Positions 39,261 to 49,602 of a DNA stretch of 64,000 nucleotides are shown here, in pieces (the first letter of the stretch is position 1; each line of letters starts with the position of its first letter). This DNA comes from Pseudomonas helleri. Its GTDB lineage: Bacteria > Pseudomonadota > Gammaproteobacteria > Pseudomonadales > Pseudomonadaceae. The stretch lies in the NCBI RefSeq assembly GCF_009600315.1, contig NZ_WIWC01000011.1:62001-126000 (forward strand), written 5' to 3'. A program made the position numbers and the translations under genes. Below the pieces are notes generated by a model. It saw nothing but the letters and a program-made list of their open reading frames with translations. It was not told the DNA's origin and did no database searches.

Positions 39261-41687
39261 TCAGAACAGGTCGATGGGGGCCCCGTCATCAGCAGGCAAC
39301 GGGCTGCCCGGTGCCGGGTTGTTGCCCAGTTCGCTATTGGTCGGCGGCGTGTCTTCGCTTTTGAACAACTCAAAGTAGGCGCCCGGTGTACCCGGTGAGG
39401 CGATGCGGCCGCTGGTCGGGTCGATGCGCAGGCTGAGGATGCCTTCTGGCTCCGCTTGGGTGTGCGCTGGCTTGTCTTTAAGTGCGCCCGCCATGTAGGT
39501 CATCCAGATCGGCAGGGCGACCGTGCCACCATATTCGCGGCGGCCCAGGCTTTCAGGCTGGTCGAAACCGGTCCATACCGTGGTCACGTAGTCCGCGTTG
39601 TAGCCAGAGAACCAGGCGTCCTTGGACTCGTTGGTCGTACCGGTTTTACCCGCCAGGTCCGTACGGCCAAGGGCCAGTGCGCGGCGACCGGTGCCCAGCT
39701 TGATCACGTCCTGCAGCATGCTGGTCAGGATGTACGTGGTACGCCCGTCGACGATGCGTTCGGCCACGGCCTGGGTTTCGGTGGTCGGCAAGCCCGGTGC
39801 GGCGTTGATGGTGTCGATGGTCAGCGCTGCGGCTTCTGATGGCGCGTCTTTGCGGTCACTTTTCGGCACGCTGGGCGGGTTGGCGACAAACAAAGTCTCG
39901 CCGTTGCGGCTTTCAATCTTGTCGATCAGGTACGGTGTGATTTTGTACCCGCCGTTGGCGAAGGTGCTCCAGCCGGTGGCGATTTCCATCGGCGTCAGCG
40001 TGGCCGTGCCCAGCGCCAGCGACAAGTTGCGCGGCAGGTCCTGTTTGTTGAAGCCGAACTTGCTGATGTAGTCGATGGTGCGGTCGACGCCCAGGCTTTG
40101 CAGCAAGCGGATCGAGACCAGGTTGCGCGACTTGTACAACGCTTCGCGCACACGGATAGGACCGAGGAAGGTGTTGGTGTCGTTCTTCGGGCGCCAGACC
40201 TTGTCGAGGTATTCGTCGACAAACACGATGGGGGCGTCGTTGACCAGCGTGGCGGCGGTGTAGCCGTTGTCCAGCGCTGCGCTGTAGATGAACGGTTTGA
40301 AACTTGAGCCGGGTTGGCGCTTGGCCTGCATCGCCCGGTTGTAGTTGCTTTGCTCAAACGCGAAGCCACCGACCAGTGCACGAATGGCGCCGTTGTTCGG
40401 ATCAAGCGAGACCAGCGCGCCTTGTACGGTAGGCACCTGGCTGAATTTCAGGCTGCCATCGGCTTGCGGTTGCACACGGATCAGGTCGCCCACTTGTGCC
40501 ACATCGGATGGCTGCTTGGGCATCGGGCCCATGCTGTTGGTGTTGAGGAATTTGCGCGCCCATTTCATGGTGTTCCAGGCCACACGGCCTTCGCCGTTAC
40601 GGGTCAAGACATGCAGGCCGTCTTTATCGACCTGAGTGACGATGGCCGGTTCCAGCCCGCTGATGGGGCGCTGCTTGGCGAGTTCTTGAGTCCACACCGC
40701 CAGGGTTTTACCGGGGAAGCGGGATTCAGGGCCGCGGTAGCCGTGACGCTGGTCGTAGGCCATCAGCCCTTCGTGGACCGAGGTGTTGGCCAGCTCTTGC
40801 AGGTCGCTCGGCACGGTGGTGGTCACACGGTAGCCTTCGGTGTAAGCCTCGCTGCCGTAGCGGCCGACCATCTCGGCACGGGCCATTTCGGCGATGTACG
40901 GTGCGCTGACTTCCGGGGTTGGCACGTGATAGCTGGCGTCGACCGGCTCGGCGATAGCCGCTTCATAGCTGGCCTGATCGATTTTGCCCAGTTTATACAT
41001 GCGGCCCAAGATCCAGTCGCGGCGCTCTTTACTGCGCACCGGGTTGGCCAGCGGGTTGAAGCGCGACGGTGCCTTGGGCAGGCCGGCAATCATGGCCATC
41101 TGCGCCAGGCTGAGGTCGCGGATCGACTTGCCGTAGTAAACCTGCGCAGCCGCTTCGATGCCGTAAGCACGGTTGCCCAGGTAAATCTTGTTCACGTACA
41201 GCTCAAGGATTTCGTCCTTGGTCAGCTCGCGTTCAATTTCCAGCGCCAACAGAATTTCGTTGGTTTTGCGGGAAAAGCTCCGCTCACTGGACAGGAAATA
41301 GTTCTTCGCCACCTGCATGGTGATGGTGCTGCCCCCTGATTGAATGTGTCCGCTTTTTACCAGTTGGGTAGCGGCACGCATCAGGCTGCTCGGGTCGACC
41401 CCGTAATGATTGGCGAAGTTGTCATCTTCTGCCGAAAGCAGGGCATTGATGAAATTGGGCGGAATGTCGGCGAACTTGATCGGGGAGCGGCGCATTTCGC
41501 CAAACTCTGCGATCAATTTTCCGTCGCTGGTGAAGACCCGCAAAGGAATCTGCAACTGGATGCTTCTCAACGACTCTACGGACGGCAAGCCAGGACTAAG
41601 ATAGAGAAACGCGCCGCTCAACACGAGCAACAGCCCGCAGAACACAGCAACGAAAGACCACCCGAAAAACTTCAGCAGACGAATCAA
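39261..41687 (-). CDS. ponA: penicillin-binding protein 1A
   Basis: Bifunctional peptidoglycan glycosyltransferase-transpeptidase, anchored by an N-terminal helix (LKFFGWSFVAVFCGLLLVLSGAF). 808 residues. The glycosyltransferase motif EDDNFANHYGVDPSSLMRA is at about residues 88-106. The OB-like insertion and transpeptidase follow, with SSFK in RQPGSSFKPFIYSAALDNG and KTGTT in the third motif. The C-terminus is Pro/Asp-rich. It is divergent from pilM, as in most Pseudomonas. A TATAAT box for it is seen at 41779-41784. Confidence 0.97.
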   Translation of the reverse strand: MIRLLKFFGWSFVAVFCGLLLVLSGAFLYLSPGLPSVESLRSIQLQIPLRVFTSDGKLIAEFGEMRRSPIKFADIPPNFINALLSAEDDNFANHYGVDPSSLMRAATQLVKSGHIQSGGSTITMQVAKNYFLSSERSFSRKTNEILLALEIERELTKDEILELYVNKIYLGNRAYGIEAAAQVYYGKSIRDLSLAQMAMIAGLPKAPSRFNPLANPVRSKERRDWILGRMYKLGKIDQASYEAAIAEPVDASYHVPTPEVSAPYIAEMARAEMVGRYGSEAYTEGYRVTTTVPSDLQELANTSVHEGLMAYDQRHGYRGPESRFPGKTLAVWTQELAKQRPISGLEPAIVTQVDKDGLHVLTRNGEGRVAWNTMKWARKFLNTNSMGPMPKQPSDVAQVGDLIRVQPQADGSLKFSQVPTVQGALVSLDPNNGAIRALVGGFAFEQSNYNRAMQAKRQPGSSFKPFIYSAALDNGYTAATLVNDAPIVFVDEYLDKVWRPKNDTNTFLGPIRVREALYKSRNLVSIRLLQSLGVDRTIDYISKFGFNKQDLPRNLSLALGTATLTPMEIATGWSTFANGGYKITPYLIDKIESRNGETLFVANPPSVPKSDRKDAPSEAAALTIDTINAAPGLPTTETQAVAERIVDGRTTYILTSMLQDVIKLGTGRRALALGRTDLAGKTGTTNESKDAWFSGYNADYVTTVWTGFDQPESLGRREYGGTVALPIWMTYMAGALKDKPAHTQAEPEGILSLRIDPTSGRIASPGTPGAYFELFKSEDTPPTNSELGNNPAPGSPLPADDGAPIDLF

Positions 41688-41778
41688 GGCTTTTGGATTT
41701 CCAGATTAAGAAATGGATGTGCACGTCAGGGCAGTGCGCAGGTGCGACGGGTCGACAATGCGGAAAAAAACGCCCGGC

Positions 41779-41784
41779 ATTATA
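41779..41784 (-). promoter_or_regulatory. TATAAT -10 box for ponA
   Basis: Perfect minus-strand TATAAT, 92 bases before the ponA start. The -35 match is poor. Confidence 0.4.
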
Positions 41785-41890
41785 AGCATTTTTCGCTTAC
41801 AGGCGTCATGGACCGCATGTCAGAACGGGTTTTGAACGGATCTCAATTTTTACCCTCCGTAAGTCACGGAATGCATTAGGGAAAATAACA

Positions 41891-42835
41891 GTGCCAGAAT
41901 TTTTGACCACTCGCCGCCACCATTGTGTTGGCATTGATATCAGTGCTAACGCTGTCAACATTGTCGAATTAAGCCGTTTGAACACGACGTTCACGCTTCA
42001 CGGCTATGCCATTGAACCCTTGCCCACACAGCCCGCAGATGATCAGACCCGCGCTCATCCGAAAAGTGTCGCTCAGGTGCTGCTTCGGGTGTTGAAAGAG
42101 CAGGCAATGCTCGCCCGTGATGCGGTTGTAGCGGTTGCCGACGGCCAGTTGATCTGTAAAAACCTGGAGCTGGACGCGGGCCTTGCAGGTACCGAACTGG
42201 AGTTGCACGTGCGCCTCGAAGCCGAGCAGCATGTGCCCTATGCGCTGGAGAGCGCCGCGCTGGATTTTGAGGTGCAAGGCTGTTCCCCTTTGAACCCGCA
42301 GTTGATGAGCGTACTGCTGGTGGCGTGCCCCATGGAAACAGTGGACTGGTATCAGGCCGTGTTGAGCCATGCGGGGCTCAAGGCCAAGGTCGTTGAGGTG
42401 CAGTCCCATGCTCGGGCGCGAGGCATTGACGCAATGGTGCCTGCATCAGGTGCGGTGGCTGTGGTCGATTTCGCCGCGCACACCACGCGGTTAAGCATTC
42501 TGCATCAAGGTCGGGTGCTCGATTCGCGCGAACTGCTCTTCGGCGATGGCCTGCAGCATCAGGACACCTTCAAAACCACAGCCGTGCAGCACATCAGGCG
42601 CGGCCTTGAACAATCAGTGGCAAGCCCCAGGGCCGAATCGATCATTTTGGCCGGTGCGGTGGCGGCACAGGCGGGGTTGAGTGAGTGGCTCGAAGCGCAA
42701 CTCGGGATACCGACTCAACCAGCCAATCCGTTTATTCACATGGACATTAGCCCGTCACTGGTCCCTCAAGCCTTGTGCAGTCATGCCCCAATGTTGTTGA
42801 CTGCCTGCGGCCTGGCCTTGAGGGGATTTGATTAA
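41891..42835 (+). CDS. pilM: type IV pilus assembly protein PilM
   Basis: Actin-like cytoplasmic ATPase-fold protein that anchors the PilN-PilO alignment complex. 314 residues from a GTG start (the family is about 350), with VGIDISANAVNIVELS as the first nucleotide-binding segment, AVAVVDFAAHTTRLSIL as the second and ILAGAVAAQAGLSEWL as the third. First gene of pilMNOPQ; its stop shares a base with the pilN start. It looks shorter and more divergent than the P. aeruginosa protein, like the rest of this operon. Confidence 0.92.
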   Translation: MPEFLTTRRHHCVGIDISANAVNIVELSRLNTTFTLHGYAIEPLPTQPADDQTRAHPKSVAQVLLRVLKEQAMLARDAVVAVADGQLICKNLELDAGLAGTELELHVRLEAEQHVPYALESAALDFEVQGCSPLNPQLMSVLLVACPMETVDWYQAVLSHAGLKAKVVEVQSHARARGIDAMVPASGAVAVVDFAAHTTRLSILHQGRVLDSRELLFGDGLQHQDTFKTTAVQHIRRGLEQSVASPRAESIILAGAVAAQAGLSEWLEAQLGIPTQPANPFIHMDISPSLVPQALCSHAPMLLTACGLALRGFD

Positions 42836-43404
42836 TGGCGAGAATCAACTTGTTGCCCTGGCGGGCAATGTTGCGCGAACAGCGTTACCGGCGTTTTGTA
42901 ATGGTGCTGCTGGCGCTGACAGTGCTTGTGGTGGCAGGACTGTTTGCGCTGGATCAGTTCATCGATCGTGCCGTTGAGCGGCAATTGGTGCGCAATGACT
43001 TGATCAGAAGCGCCACTGTGCAGCTGGATGGGCGAGCCGAGCAAATCGATCAACTGAAAGTGCGCCGTGAGCAGCTGCTTGAACGCATGCAAACGATCGA
43101 GACGCTTCAAGGCAGTCGCTCTGACAACGGAATTATTCTGGAGCAGCTGGCCCGCAGCTTGCCGCAAGGCGTGTATTTCACCGACGTGAAAATGAGCAAC
43201 AGCCTCATCGTGATCACCGGGACTGCCCAGTCGCCGAGTCTTGTGGCCGAGCTGATGCGCAATCTGGATGCCTCCCATTGGCTAGAGGCTCCAGTACTGA
43301 TTGATGTGAAAGCAGAGGCTGCCCCGGCAGGCGGGCAAGAGCGGTGGTTTCAGATGACCGTCGGTCAGACCCATCATCCCGTTCATGCGGGCGGGCAACT
43401 CTGA
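42835..43404 (+). CDS. pilN: type IV pilus assembly protein PilN
   Basis: 189 residues. The short cytoplasmic tip ARINLLPWRAMLREQR carries the INLLPW motif that binds PilM; one membrane helix (about 22-40) follows. The periplasmic coiled coil and a ferredoxin-like fold (GVYFTDVKMSNSLIVITGTAQSPSLVAELMRNLDAS) complete it. It overlaps the pilM stop and pilO start by one base each. Confidence 0.93.
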   Translation: MARINLLPWRAMLREQRYRRFVMVLLALTVLVVAGLFALDQFIDRAVERQLVRNDLIRSATVQLDGRAEQIDQLKVRREQLLERMQTIETLQGSRSDNGIILEQLARSLPQGVYFTDVKMSNSLIVITGTAQSPSLVAELMRNLDASHWLEAPVLIDVKAEAAPAGGQERWFQMTVGQTHHPVHAGGQL

Positions 43405-44018
43405 TGGCGGCGCATTGGCTGGAGCGTCTGCGCGGTGTTGAGTTACAGGATTTTGGGTTGAGGAATGCGGGGGTTTGGTCACTCAGGCATAAAGCGCTGG
43501 TGGCAATGGCCTGGGTAGGCGCTTTGTTTGGGCTTGGGTACGGGCTGGTGCTTGAGGGGGCAATGACCCGGCTTGAGGTGCAGCGCGAGGCTGAAATGGC
43601 CATGAAAACTGTGTTCGAGACCAAGGCGAAGGCGTTGCCCGGCCTCGTCTCATACACCTTGCACGTGCAGGCATTGGAAGGCGCCTATCAAGGGTTAATG
43701 ACTCTCTTGCCTCGTCAAGCAGAAGCCCCTGGGCTGCTGGATGATATTTCGCGCATGGGGTTGGCCAGCGGCCTGCTGATCGAACAGATGCAGTGGTCCC
43801 CGCCGGTGACGCATAGCCTGTACATCGAGCAGCCGTTGCAACTGTCACTGGTCGGGCGTTATCACGATGTTGGCCTTTTTCTGAGCAGCCTCTCGAACCT
43901 GCCACGTATTGTCACCTCCCATGATTTTGCGCTGGAGCCTCTCAATACCTCGGGCGATGGTCGGTTGCGCATGACCTTGCTGGCCAAAACCTACCACGCC
44001 CCAGGGGTGGCACCATGA
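43404..44018 (+). CDS. pilO: type IV pilus assembly protein PilO
   Basis: 204 residues from the ATG at 43404 (MAAHWLERLRG). One membrane helix at about residues 34-52, then a coiled coil (RLEVQREAEMAMKTVFETKAKAL) and a periplasmic ferredoxin-like fold. It pairs with PilN to align the pilus platform and secretin. It overlaps pilN and pilP. Confidence 0.92.
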   Translation: MAAHWLERLRGVELQDFGLRNAGVWSLRHKALVAMAWVGALFGLGYGLVLEGAMTRLEVQREAEMAMKTVFETKAKALPGLVSYTLHVQALEGAYQGLMTLLPRQAEAPGLLDDISRMGLASGLLIEQMQWSPPVTHSLYIEQPLQLSLVGRYHDVGLFLSSLSNLPRIVTSHDFALEPLNTSGDGRLRMTLLAKTYHAPGVAP

Positions 44019-44542
44019 ACCGGGTTTCTCGGCTGTGTGTGGCGGGCTTCTGCGCGGGTATGGCTGGGTGCGACAACCCACAGAGTACAGCGCAATTACA
44101 GGCGTTTTTGCAGGCAACCCAACATCACGAAGGGCCTGCCATTGCTCCGCTCCCACTGTTCGTGCCCCCGCCTGAATTCGTCTATGACGCGGCTCACCTG
44201 CGCAGCCCGTTTCAAAGGGTGCATGAGGACGCCTCCGGCAGTTGGCAGACAAGCCTGGTCGAGGAAGGGGTAGACGACAGTCGTGTCAGGGCATTACTGG
44301 AAGGCGTTGACCTCGAACAGTTCGAGCTGGTCGGCACAATGTCCAACGATCGGGAAAGTAACGCCTTGCTCCGTGCCAAGGGGGTTGTCCACCGTGTGAA
44401 GGTGGGCGATTACCTGGGTCGAAATAACGGTCAGATTGCCTGGATCGACAAGGCCCACGTTGAAGTGTTTGAAATGGTTTCGGATGGTCAGGGTGGTTGG
44501 CTGGAAAGGTCTCTGACGATCCCTCTAAAACAGCAGTCTTAA
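44015..44542 (+). CDS. pilP: type IV pilus lipoprotein PilP
   Basis: 175 residues. A lipoprotein signal ends with the lipobox AGMAGC (Cys20). A periplasmic linker is followed by the beta-domain (LEQFELVGTMSNDRESNALLRAKGVVHRVKVGDYLGRNNGQI) that contacts PilQ. It overlaps pilO (ATGA), with 12 bases to pilQ. Confidence 0.94.
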   Translation: MNRVSRLCVAGFCAGMAGCDNPQSTAQLQAFLQATQHHEGPAIAPLPLFVPPPEFVYDAAHLRSPFQRVHEDASGSWQTSLVEEGVDDSRVRALLEGVDLEQFELVGTMSNDRESNALLRAKGVVHRVKVGDYLGRNNGQIAWIDKAHVEVFEMVSDGQGGWLERSLTIPLKQQS

Positions 44543-44554
44543 CGGAAATACACC

Positions 44555-45928
44555 ATGAAAAGGATTTTCCCGGTCTGTGGACTGGCGCTATGGAGTGCGC
44601 TGAATTCACAGCAGTTACTGGCGCTTGCGCCATCCATTCCCCTTTCGCCCCCGCCCATTGAAGCAGCGAAACCTGTGTACACAGGGGAACTCATATCGCT
44701 TAACTTCCAGGACATCGAGGTGCGCACGCTGCTTCAGTTGCTGGCCGACTTTACCGAGTTCAATCTGATTGTCAGTGACTCCGTGCAGGGCAACATGACG
44801 CTCAATTTGCAGGACGTACCGTGGGATCAGGCGCTGGATGTGGTGCTTAAAAGCAGAGATCTGGGCAAACGCATGGAGGGCAATGTGTTGCTGATTGCAC
44901 CCTTTGACGAAATGGCCGCCCGCGGGCGGCAGGCCCATGAGGCGCACGAGCAATTGGCCGATCTGGCTCCGTTGCGTAGAGAACTGGTGCAGGTCAACCA
45001 TGCGAAGGCCAGCGACATCGCCAAATTGTTCCAATCAGTCACCGCTTACCCGGCAGGCGCCGATGGGCGCGGTTCGATTACGGTAGATGAACGCACCAAT
45101 CACATCATCGCGTTTCAGTCGGCCGAGCAACTGGAGGAGTTACGCCGCATCGTGGCGCAACTGGATGTGCCGATGCGCCAAGTAATGATTGAGGCCCGTA
45201 TTGTTGAGGCGGGCGTGGACTTTGAGCGCAACCTCGGTGTGCGCTGGGGAGGCGCCGTCAATAAAGGCGGTAAATGGAGCGCTGGTGGCATGGGGGCGTC
45301 GTCTTCTTCAACGGGGGAGGCTGGGGAGGTGAGCGCCCCGTTTGTGGATATGGGGGTCAAGGGCCATTCCTCGGGGTTGGGGATCGCCTTTATCACCAAC
45401 AATGTGTTGCTGGACCTTGAACTGAGCGCCATGGAGAAAACCGGCAATGGCGAAATCATCTCCCAGCCCAAGGTCGTTACCTCAGACAAGGAAACCGCCA
45501 AAATCCTCAAAGGCACTGAAATTCCGTACCAGGAGACCAGTGGCAGCGGCGCCACCTCGGTCTCGTTCAAGGAAGCCTCGCTGTCGTTGCAGGTGACGCC
45601 GCAAATCACTCCGGACAACAGCGTCATCATGGAAGTGGTCGTCACCAAGGACGAACCTGATTACCTCAACATGATCAACGATGTGCCGCCGATCAAAAAA
45701 AATGAGGTCAAGGCCAAGGTGTTGGTTAAAGATGGCGAAACCATTGCGATTGGGGGCGTTTTCTCAAATTCTCAAAGCAAAGTGGTAGATAAAGTGCCAT
45801 TTTTGGGCGATGTGCCGTATGTTGGCCGGCTTTTCCGAAAAGATGCTGTGCTCGAAAAAAAATCCGAACTGCTGGTGTTCCTGACTCCGCGTATCATGAA
45901 CAACCAGGCGATTGCTGTGAGCCATTGA
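44555..45928 (+). CDS. pilQ: type IV pilus secretin PilQ, short form
   Basis: 457 residues, far shorter than the roughly 700 of P. aeruginosa PilQ. After the signal peptide it goes directly to the secretin N-terminal domain ([37 protein letters not shown]), an N1-type domain and the C-terminal secretin channel ([40 protein letters not shown]). The AMIN domains that hold PilQ to peptidoglycan are missing. Secretes pili or, in this form, may serve a related outer-membrane channel. It is followed 4 bases later by aroK. Confidence 0.92.
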   Translation: MKRIFPVCGLALWSALNSQQLLALAPSIPLSPPPIEAAKPVYTGELISLNFQDIEVRTLLQLLADFTEFNLIVSDSVQGNMTLNLQDVPWDQALDVVLKSRDLGKRMEGNVLLIAPFDEMAARGRQAHEAHEQLADLAPLRRELVQVNHAKASDIAKLFQSVTAYPAGADGRGSITVDERTNHIIAFQSAEQLEELRRIVAQLDVPMRQVMIEARIVEAGVDFERNLGVRWGGAVNKGGKWSAGGMGASSSSTGEAGEVSAPFVDMGVKGHSSGLGIAFITNNVLLDLELSAMEKTGNGEIISQPKVVTSDKETAKILKGTEIPYQETSGSGATSVSFKEASLSLQVTPQITPDNSVIMEVVVTKDEPDYLNMINDVPPIKKNEVKAKVLVKDGETIAIGGVFSNSQSKVVDKVPFLGDVPYVGRLFRKDAVLEKKSELLVFLTPRIMNNQAIAVSH

Positions 45929-45932
45929 TTCT

Positions 45933-46451
45933 GTGCGAAATTTAATCCTTGTTGGGCCAATGGGGGCTGGAAAAAGCACCATCGGACGTTTACTCGCTAA
46001 AGAGCTGCACCTGCCATTCAAAGATTCCGACAAGGAAATTGAAGTGCGCACCGGTGCCAATATCCCGTGGATCTTTGATAAAGAAGGCGAGCCGGGGTTT
46101 CGCGAGCGTGAAACGGCAATGATTGCCGAACTGTGCAACGCCGATGGCGTGGTGCTGGCTACCGGTGGGGGTGCGGTCATGCGCCCGGAAAACCGGCTGG
46201 CACTCCGTAACGGCGGGCGTGTGGTGTATTTGCATGCTTCTATTGAGCAGCAAGTGGCCCGAACCGCGCGTGACCGCAACAGGCCGTTGTTGCGCAGCGC
46301 CAATCCTGAAAAAATCCTGCGCGACTTGCTGGCCATTCGTGATCCGCTCTATCGGGAAATCGCCGACATCATTGTCGAAACCGACGAGCGGCCACCGCGC
46401 ATGGTGGTGCTGGATATTCTCGAACGTCTGGCGCAACTGGCACCGCGTTAA
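45933..46451 (+). CDS. aroK: shikimate kinase
   Basis: Phosphorylates shikimate in aromatic amino-acid synthesis. 172 residues from GTG. Walker [21 protein letters not shown] for shikimate binding, GGGAV and the R-x-R-PLL lid (DRNRPLLRS). Placed after pilQ and before aroB, the normal order. Confidence 0.97.
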   Translation: MRNLILVGPMGAGKSTIGRLLAKELHLPFKDSDKEIEVRTGANIPWIFDKEGEPGFRERETAMIAELCNADGVVLATGGGAVMRPENRLALRNGGRVVYLHASIEQQVARTARDRNRPLLRSANPEKILRDLLAIRDPLYREIADIIVETDERPPRMVVLDILERLAQLAPR

Positions 46452-46593
46452 CTCAGTCGCGGCTTCGCTCTACAAGCCATTAAAGTGCGCTACGAAATGC
46501 GCTATTCTCGGCGCCGATCCTGCCTGTTCGCAGGGTGCCATCATTTGATAATTGCGAAACAGGGCGCCGGGCCCTGTTTCAACGCGGGGATTC

Positions 46594-47694
46594 ATGCAGA
46601 CACTGACGGTTGATCTAGGCGAGCGCAGCTACCCGATTCATATTGGCGAAGGTTTGTTGGATCAGCCGCAGTTGCTGGCCCCGCACATAGTCGGGCGCCA
46701 AGTGGCCATAGTGACCAATGAAACGGTCGCGCCGCTTTACCTTGAGCGTCTGACCCGCAGCCTTGCGTCGTACTCAGTGGTGCCGATCATCCTGCCCGAC
46801 GGCGAAGCCTTCAAAAACTGGGAAACCCTGCAACTGATTTTCGATGGCCTGCTGACCGCACGTCATGACCGACGCACCACGGTGATCGCTCTGGGCGGCG
46901 GTGTGGTGGGCGACATGGCCGGTTTTGCTGCTGCGTGCTACCAGCGGGGCGTCAACTTTATTCAGGTGCCGACCACGCTGCTATCGCAAGTCGATTCCTC
47001 GGTGGGCGGTAAAACCGGCATCAATCACCCGTTGGGTAAAAACATGGTGGGTGCTTTCTATCAGCCCCAGCTGGTACTGATCGATACCCAAACGCTGAAC
47101 ACGCTCCCGCCTCGCGAACTGTCCGCAGGCCTCGCTGAAGTCATCAAATATGGGCTGATCTGCGACGCACCGTTTCTGACCTGGCTAGAAGACAACATGG
47201 ACGCGCTGCGTGCGCTGGATCAGGTCGCTCTGACGGCTGCCATTCATCGTTCCTGCACAGCCAAGGCCGATGTCGTCGGCGCGGATGAGCGCGAGTCTGG
47301 CGTACGCGCTACGCTTAACTTGGGCCATACCTTTGGCCATGCCATCGAAACCCACATGGGCTATGGCGTATGGCTACACGGCGAAGCTGTTGCTGCGGGC
47401 ACCGTGATGGCGCTTGAAATGTCTTGCCGTTTGGGCTGGATCAGCGCACAAGAGCGTGATCGGGGCATTCGGTTGTTCGAGCGTGCCGGGTTACCGGTTG
47501 TGCCGCCTGCCGAAATGAGCGTAGCCGACTTTATGCAACACATGGCAGTAGATAAAAAAGTGATCGACGGTCGTATGCGACTGGTGCTGCTACGGCACAT
47601 GGGCGAAGCCATTGTGACTGACGATTATCCACAAGAAGTTCTACAGGCCACGCTGGGTGCGGATTATCGTGCGCTGGCTCAGCTTAAAGGTTAA
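46594..47694 (+). CDS. aroB: 3-dehydroquinate synthase
   Basis: Second step of the shikimate pathway; NAD- and metal-dependent. 366 residues from the ATG at 46594 ([20 protein letters not shown]); the upstream extension is not conserved. [46 protein letters not shown] is the signature, and metal-binding [10 protein letters not shown] follows. 142 bases separate it from aroK. Confidence 0.97.
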   Translation: MQTLTVDLGERSYPIHIGEGLLDQPQLLAPHIVGRQVAIVTNETVAPLYLERLTRSLASYSVVPIILPDGEAFKNWETLQLIFDGLLTARHDRRTTVIALGGGVVGDMAGFAAACYQRGVNFIQVPTTLLSQVDSSVGGKTGINHPLGKNMVGAFYQPQLVLIDTQTLNTLPPRELSAGLAEVIKYGLICDAPFLTWLEDNMDALRALDQVALTAAIHRSCTAKADVVGADERESGVRATLNLGHTFGHAIETHMGYGVWLHGEAVAAGTVMALEMSCRLGWISAQERDRGIRLFERAGLPVVPPAEMSVADFMQHMAVDKKVIDGRMRLVLLRHMGEAIVTDDYPQEVLQATLGADYRALAQLKG

Positions 47695-47704
47695 TAAAAT
47701 CCCG

Positions 47705-49270
47705 ATGACAAGTTTGCATGCCGACGAGGCGTTTCTCGGTCACTTCCAGCTCAACCACGACCCTTTTGCGCCACGGGTGCCGGGTTTCAAGTTTTTCCCC
47801 GCCCAGCGCAAGCCAGTACTGGGGCAATTGCATCACCTCGCCCGCTACAGCCAGTTGCTGTTGGTGGTGGCCGGGCCAGAGGGCAGCGGCAAGACCTTGC
47901 TGCGTCAGGCGCTGGTGGCCAGCACCAATAAACAGTCTGTGCAAAGTGTCGTCGTTTCGGCGCGAGGCGGGATGGATGCAGCGGGTGTGTTGCGTCAAGT
48001 CGCGCAAACCCTGAACGCCGCCAGTGCCGATGTCGGGGCGATTCTGGCGCAAGTGGTGCAGTTGGCGCTGACCGGGCAGGAAGTCTACCTGCTGGTCGAT
48101 GATGCCGAGCAGCTTGACGAGTCCGCACTGGAAGCCCTGCTGGCGCTGGCCGCCGGTGCGCCGGAAGGCCGTCCGCATGTGTTCCTGTTTGGCGAGCCGT
48201 CGATGATTGACGGGCTTGAGCACCTGAGCGCGGAGGAAGAGCGCTTCCACGTGATCGAGTTGCAGCCTTACACCGAGGAAGAAACCCGCGAATATCTGGC
48301 CCAGCGCCTTGAAGGGGCGGGTCGCGGAATCGAACTCTTTAGCGCCCAGCAGATCTCAGATATACACGAGAGCTCCGAGGGTTGGCCTGGCATCATCAAC
48401 CAGGTGGCCCGCGATGCAATGATCGAAGCCATGATAGCGAGCCGCTCAGCGGTCAAGCGTCCAAGTATGGGGTTCAACATGCCTAAGAAACACGTATTGG
48501 CCATTGGTGCCGTGGTGGTAGTGGCTGTGGCCGCCGCCATCCTGATTCCGGGTCGCGGTAAAACACCGACCGCGCCTGCCACTGAGCAGACGCAGCTGGG
48601 CCAGGCAACACCGAAAGACGGCGCCAACCCGTCGATAGATTTCGCCGGTAAAACGCAACCGATGCCATTGCCGCTGGTGGGTCAGTCGCAGCCGGTCATG
48701 CGCGGCCCGTTAGCTGAAGAAGCCGGTGGTATTGCCGAAGGTGATGATGGCGGTGTGCCTGCCGTTGACGGCGGCGTGGCTCAGCCACCGACAGTGACCA
48801 CCACTGCACCACCTGTGGGTGTGCCTGCGGGCCCGGCCGCAGCACCAGCGCCTGCGCCTGCTCCAACGGTTGCTGCCGCTAAACCCGCACCTGCTCCGGT
48901 TGCCAAGCCGGCCCCAGCGCCTGCGGCCAAGCCTGTGGTCAAACCGGCCGAGAAGCCGGTGACGTTGGCCAAAGCCGCCCCAGGCGGTAGCTGGTACAGC
49001 AGCCAGCCAGCCGGTAATTACGTGGTGCAGATTGTCGGCACCAGCTCCGAAGCCTCTGCGCAAAATGTGGTCAAAGAGCTGGGGGGCGAGTCTCGCTACT
49101 TCAAAAAATCGCTTAACGGCAAACCCTTGTTCGTCGTGACTTACGGCAACTATCCGAGCCATGCCGCAGCAACTGCGGCCATCAAGAACTTGCCAGCGAA
49201 GATCCAGACTGGTAAACCTTGGCCTCGCACTGTCGCCAGCGTCCAACAAGAGCTGGCAACCGCTCGCTGA
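47705..49270 (+). CDS. AAA ATPase-SPOR protein (DamX-like)
   Basis: 521 residues from the ATG at 47705. The cytoplasmic AAA domain has Walker A GPEGSGKT (about residue 60) and Walker B VYLLVDDAEQL. A membrane helix at about 263-280 (HVLAIGAVVVVAVAAAIL) is followed by a long Ala/Pro-rich linker and a C-terminal SPOR domain (about 440-520, NYVVQIVGTSSEASAQNVVKELGG). It is probably at the septum, binding denuded peptidoglycan. It lies between aroB and gltB, as DamX does in gamma-proteobacteria; the N-terminal ATPase domain is also seen in Pseudomonas homologues. Confidence 0.9.
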   Translation: MTSLHADEAFLGHFQLNHDPFAPRVPGFKFFPAQRKPVLGQLHHLARYSQLLLVVAGPEGSGKTLLRQALVASTNKQSVQSVVVSARGGMDAAGVLRQVAQTLNAASADVGAILAQVVQLALTGQEVYLLVDDAEQLDESALEALLALAAGAPEGRPHVFLFGEPSMIDGLEHLSAEEERFHVIELQPYTEEETREYLAQRLEGAGRGIELFSAQQISDIHESSEGWPGIINQVARDAMIEAMIASRSAVKRPSMGFNMPKKHVLAIGAVVVVAVAAAILIPGRGKTPTAPATEQTQLGQATPKDGANPSIDFAGKTQPMPLPLVGQSQPVMRGPLAEEAGGIAEGDDGGVPAVDGGVAQPPTVTTTAPPVGVPAGPAAAPAPAPAPTVAAAKPAPAPVAKPAPAPAAKPVVKPAEKPVTLAKAAPGGSWYSSQPAGNYVVQIVGTSSEASAQNVVKELGGESRYFKKSLNGKPLFVVTYGNYPSHAAATAAIKNLPAKIQTGKPWPRTVASVQQELATAR

Positions 49271-49602
49271 TGATCCGGCGACCTTACCCAGGTCGCCGTT
49301 CTACTCCATCAAATTCCTGCCTGTGCATGCAGCTCTAATCAGCTGTGTGCCTTGTGGTGTTTGCGCCGTGCAGCAGTCAACATCAAAAATGTTTTGACTA
49401 GCACGAGTAATCGCTTTAAACCTTTCATAAATGCGACACGAATTTACGGCAAAGCGCCGCTTAATTTGTGGGTCTTTGTGACGGTGTGTAGAATGACCAC
49501 CCTTTTGCCCCTGCCAAGCTGGCGTACGTTCAGCGCGGGAAGCAAGTGGTTGAATTAAAAGAAATTTGCCCTTTTTTGGGGCAGCCTGGTGAGAAAGTGT
49601 CT
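49271..49602. other. leader region of gltB
   Basis: 332 bases without a gene. GGCGACC and GGTCGCC (49277-49297) form a short hairpin after the DamX-like gene, without a T run. A promoter follows at 49466-49494. The rest is AT-rich and shows nothing clear. Confidence 0.6.
49466..49494 (+). promoter_or_regulatory. sigma-70 type promoter of gltBD
   Basis: TTGTGG, exactly 17-base spacer, TAGAAT; 108 bases upstream of the gltB ATG. Confidence 0.6.
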
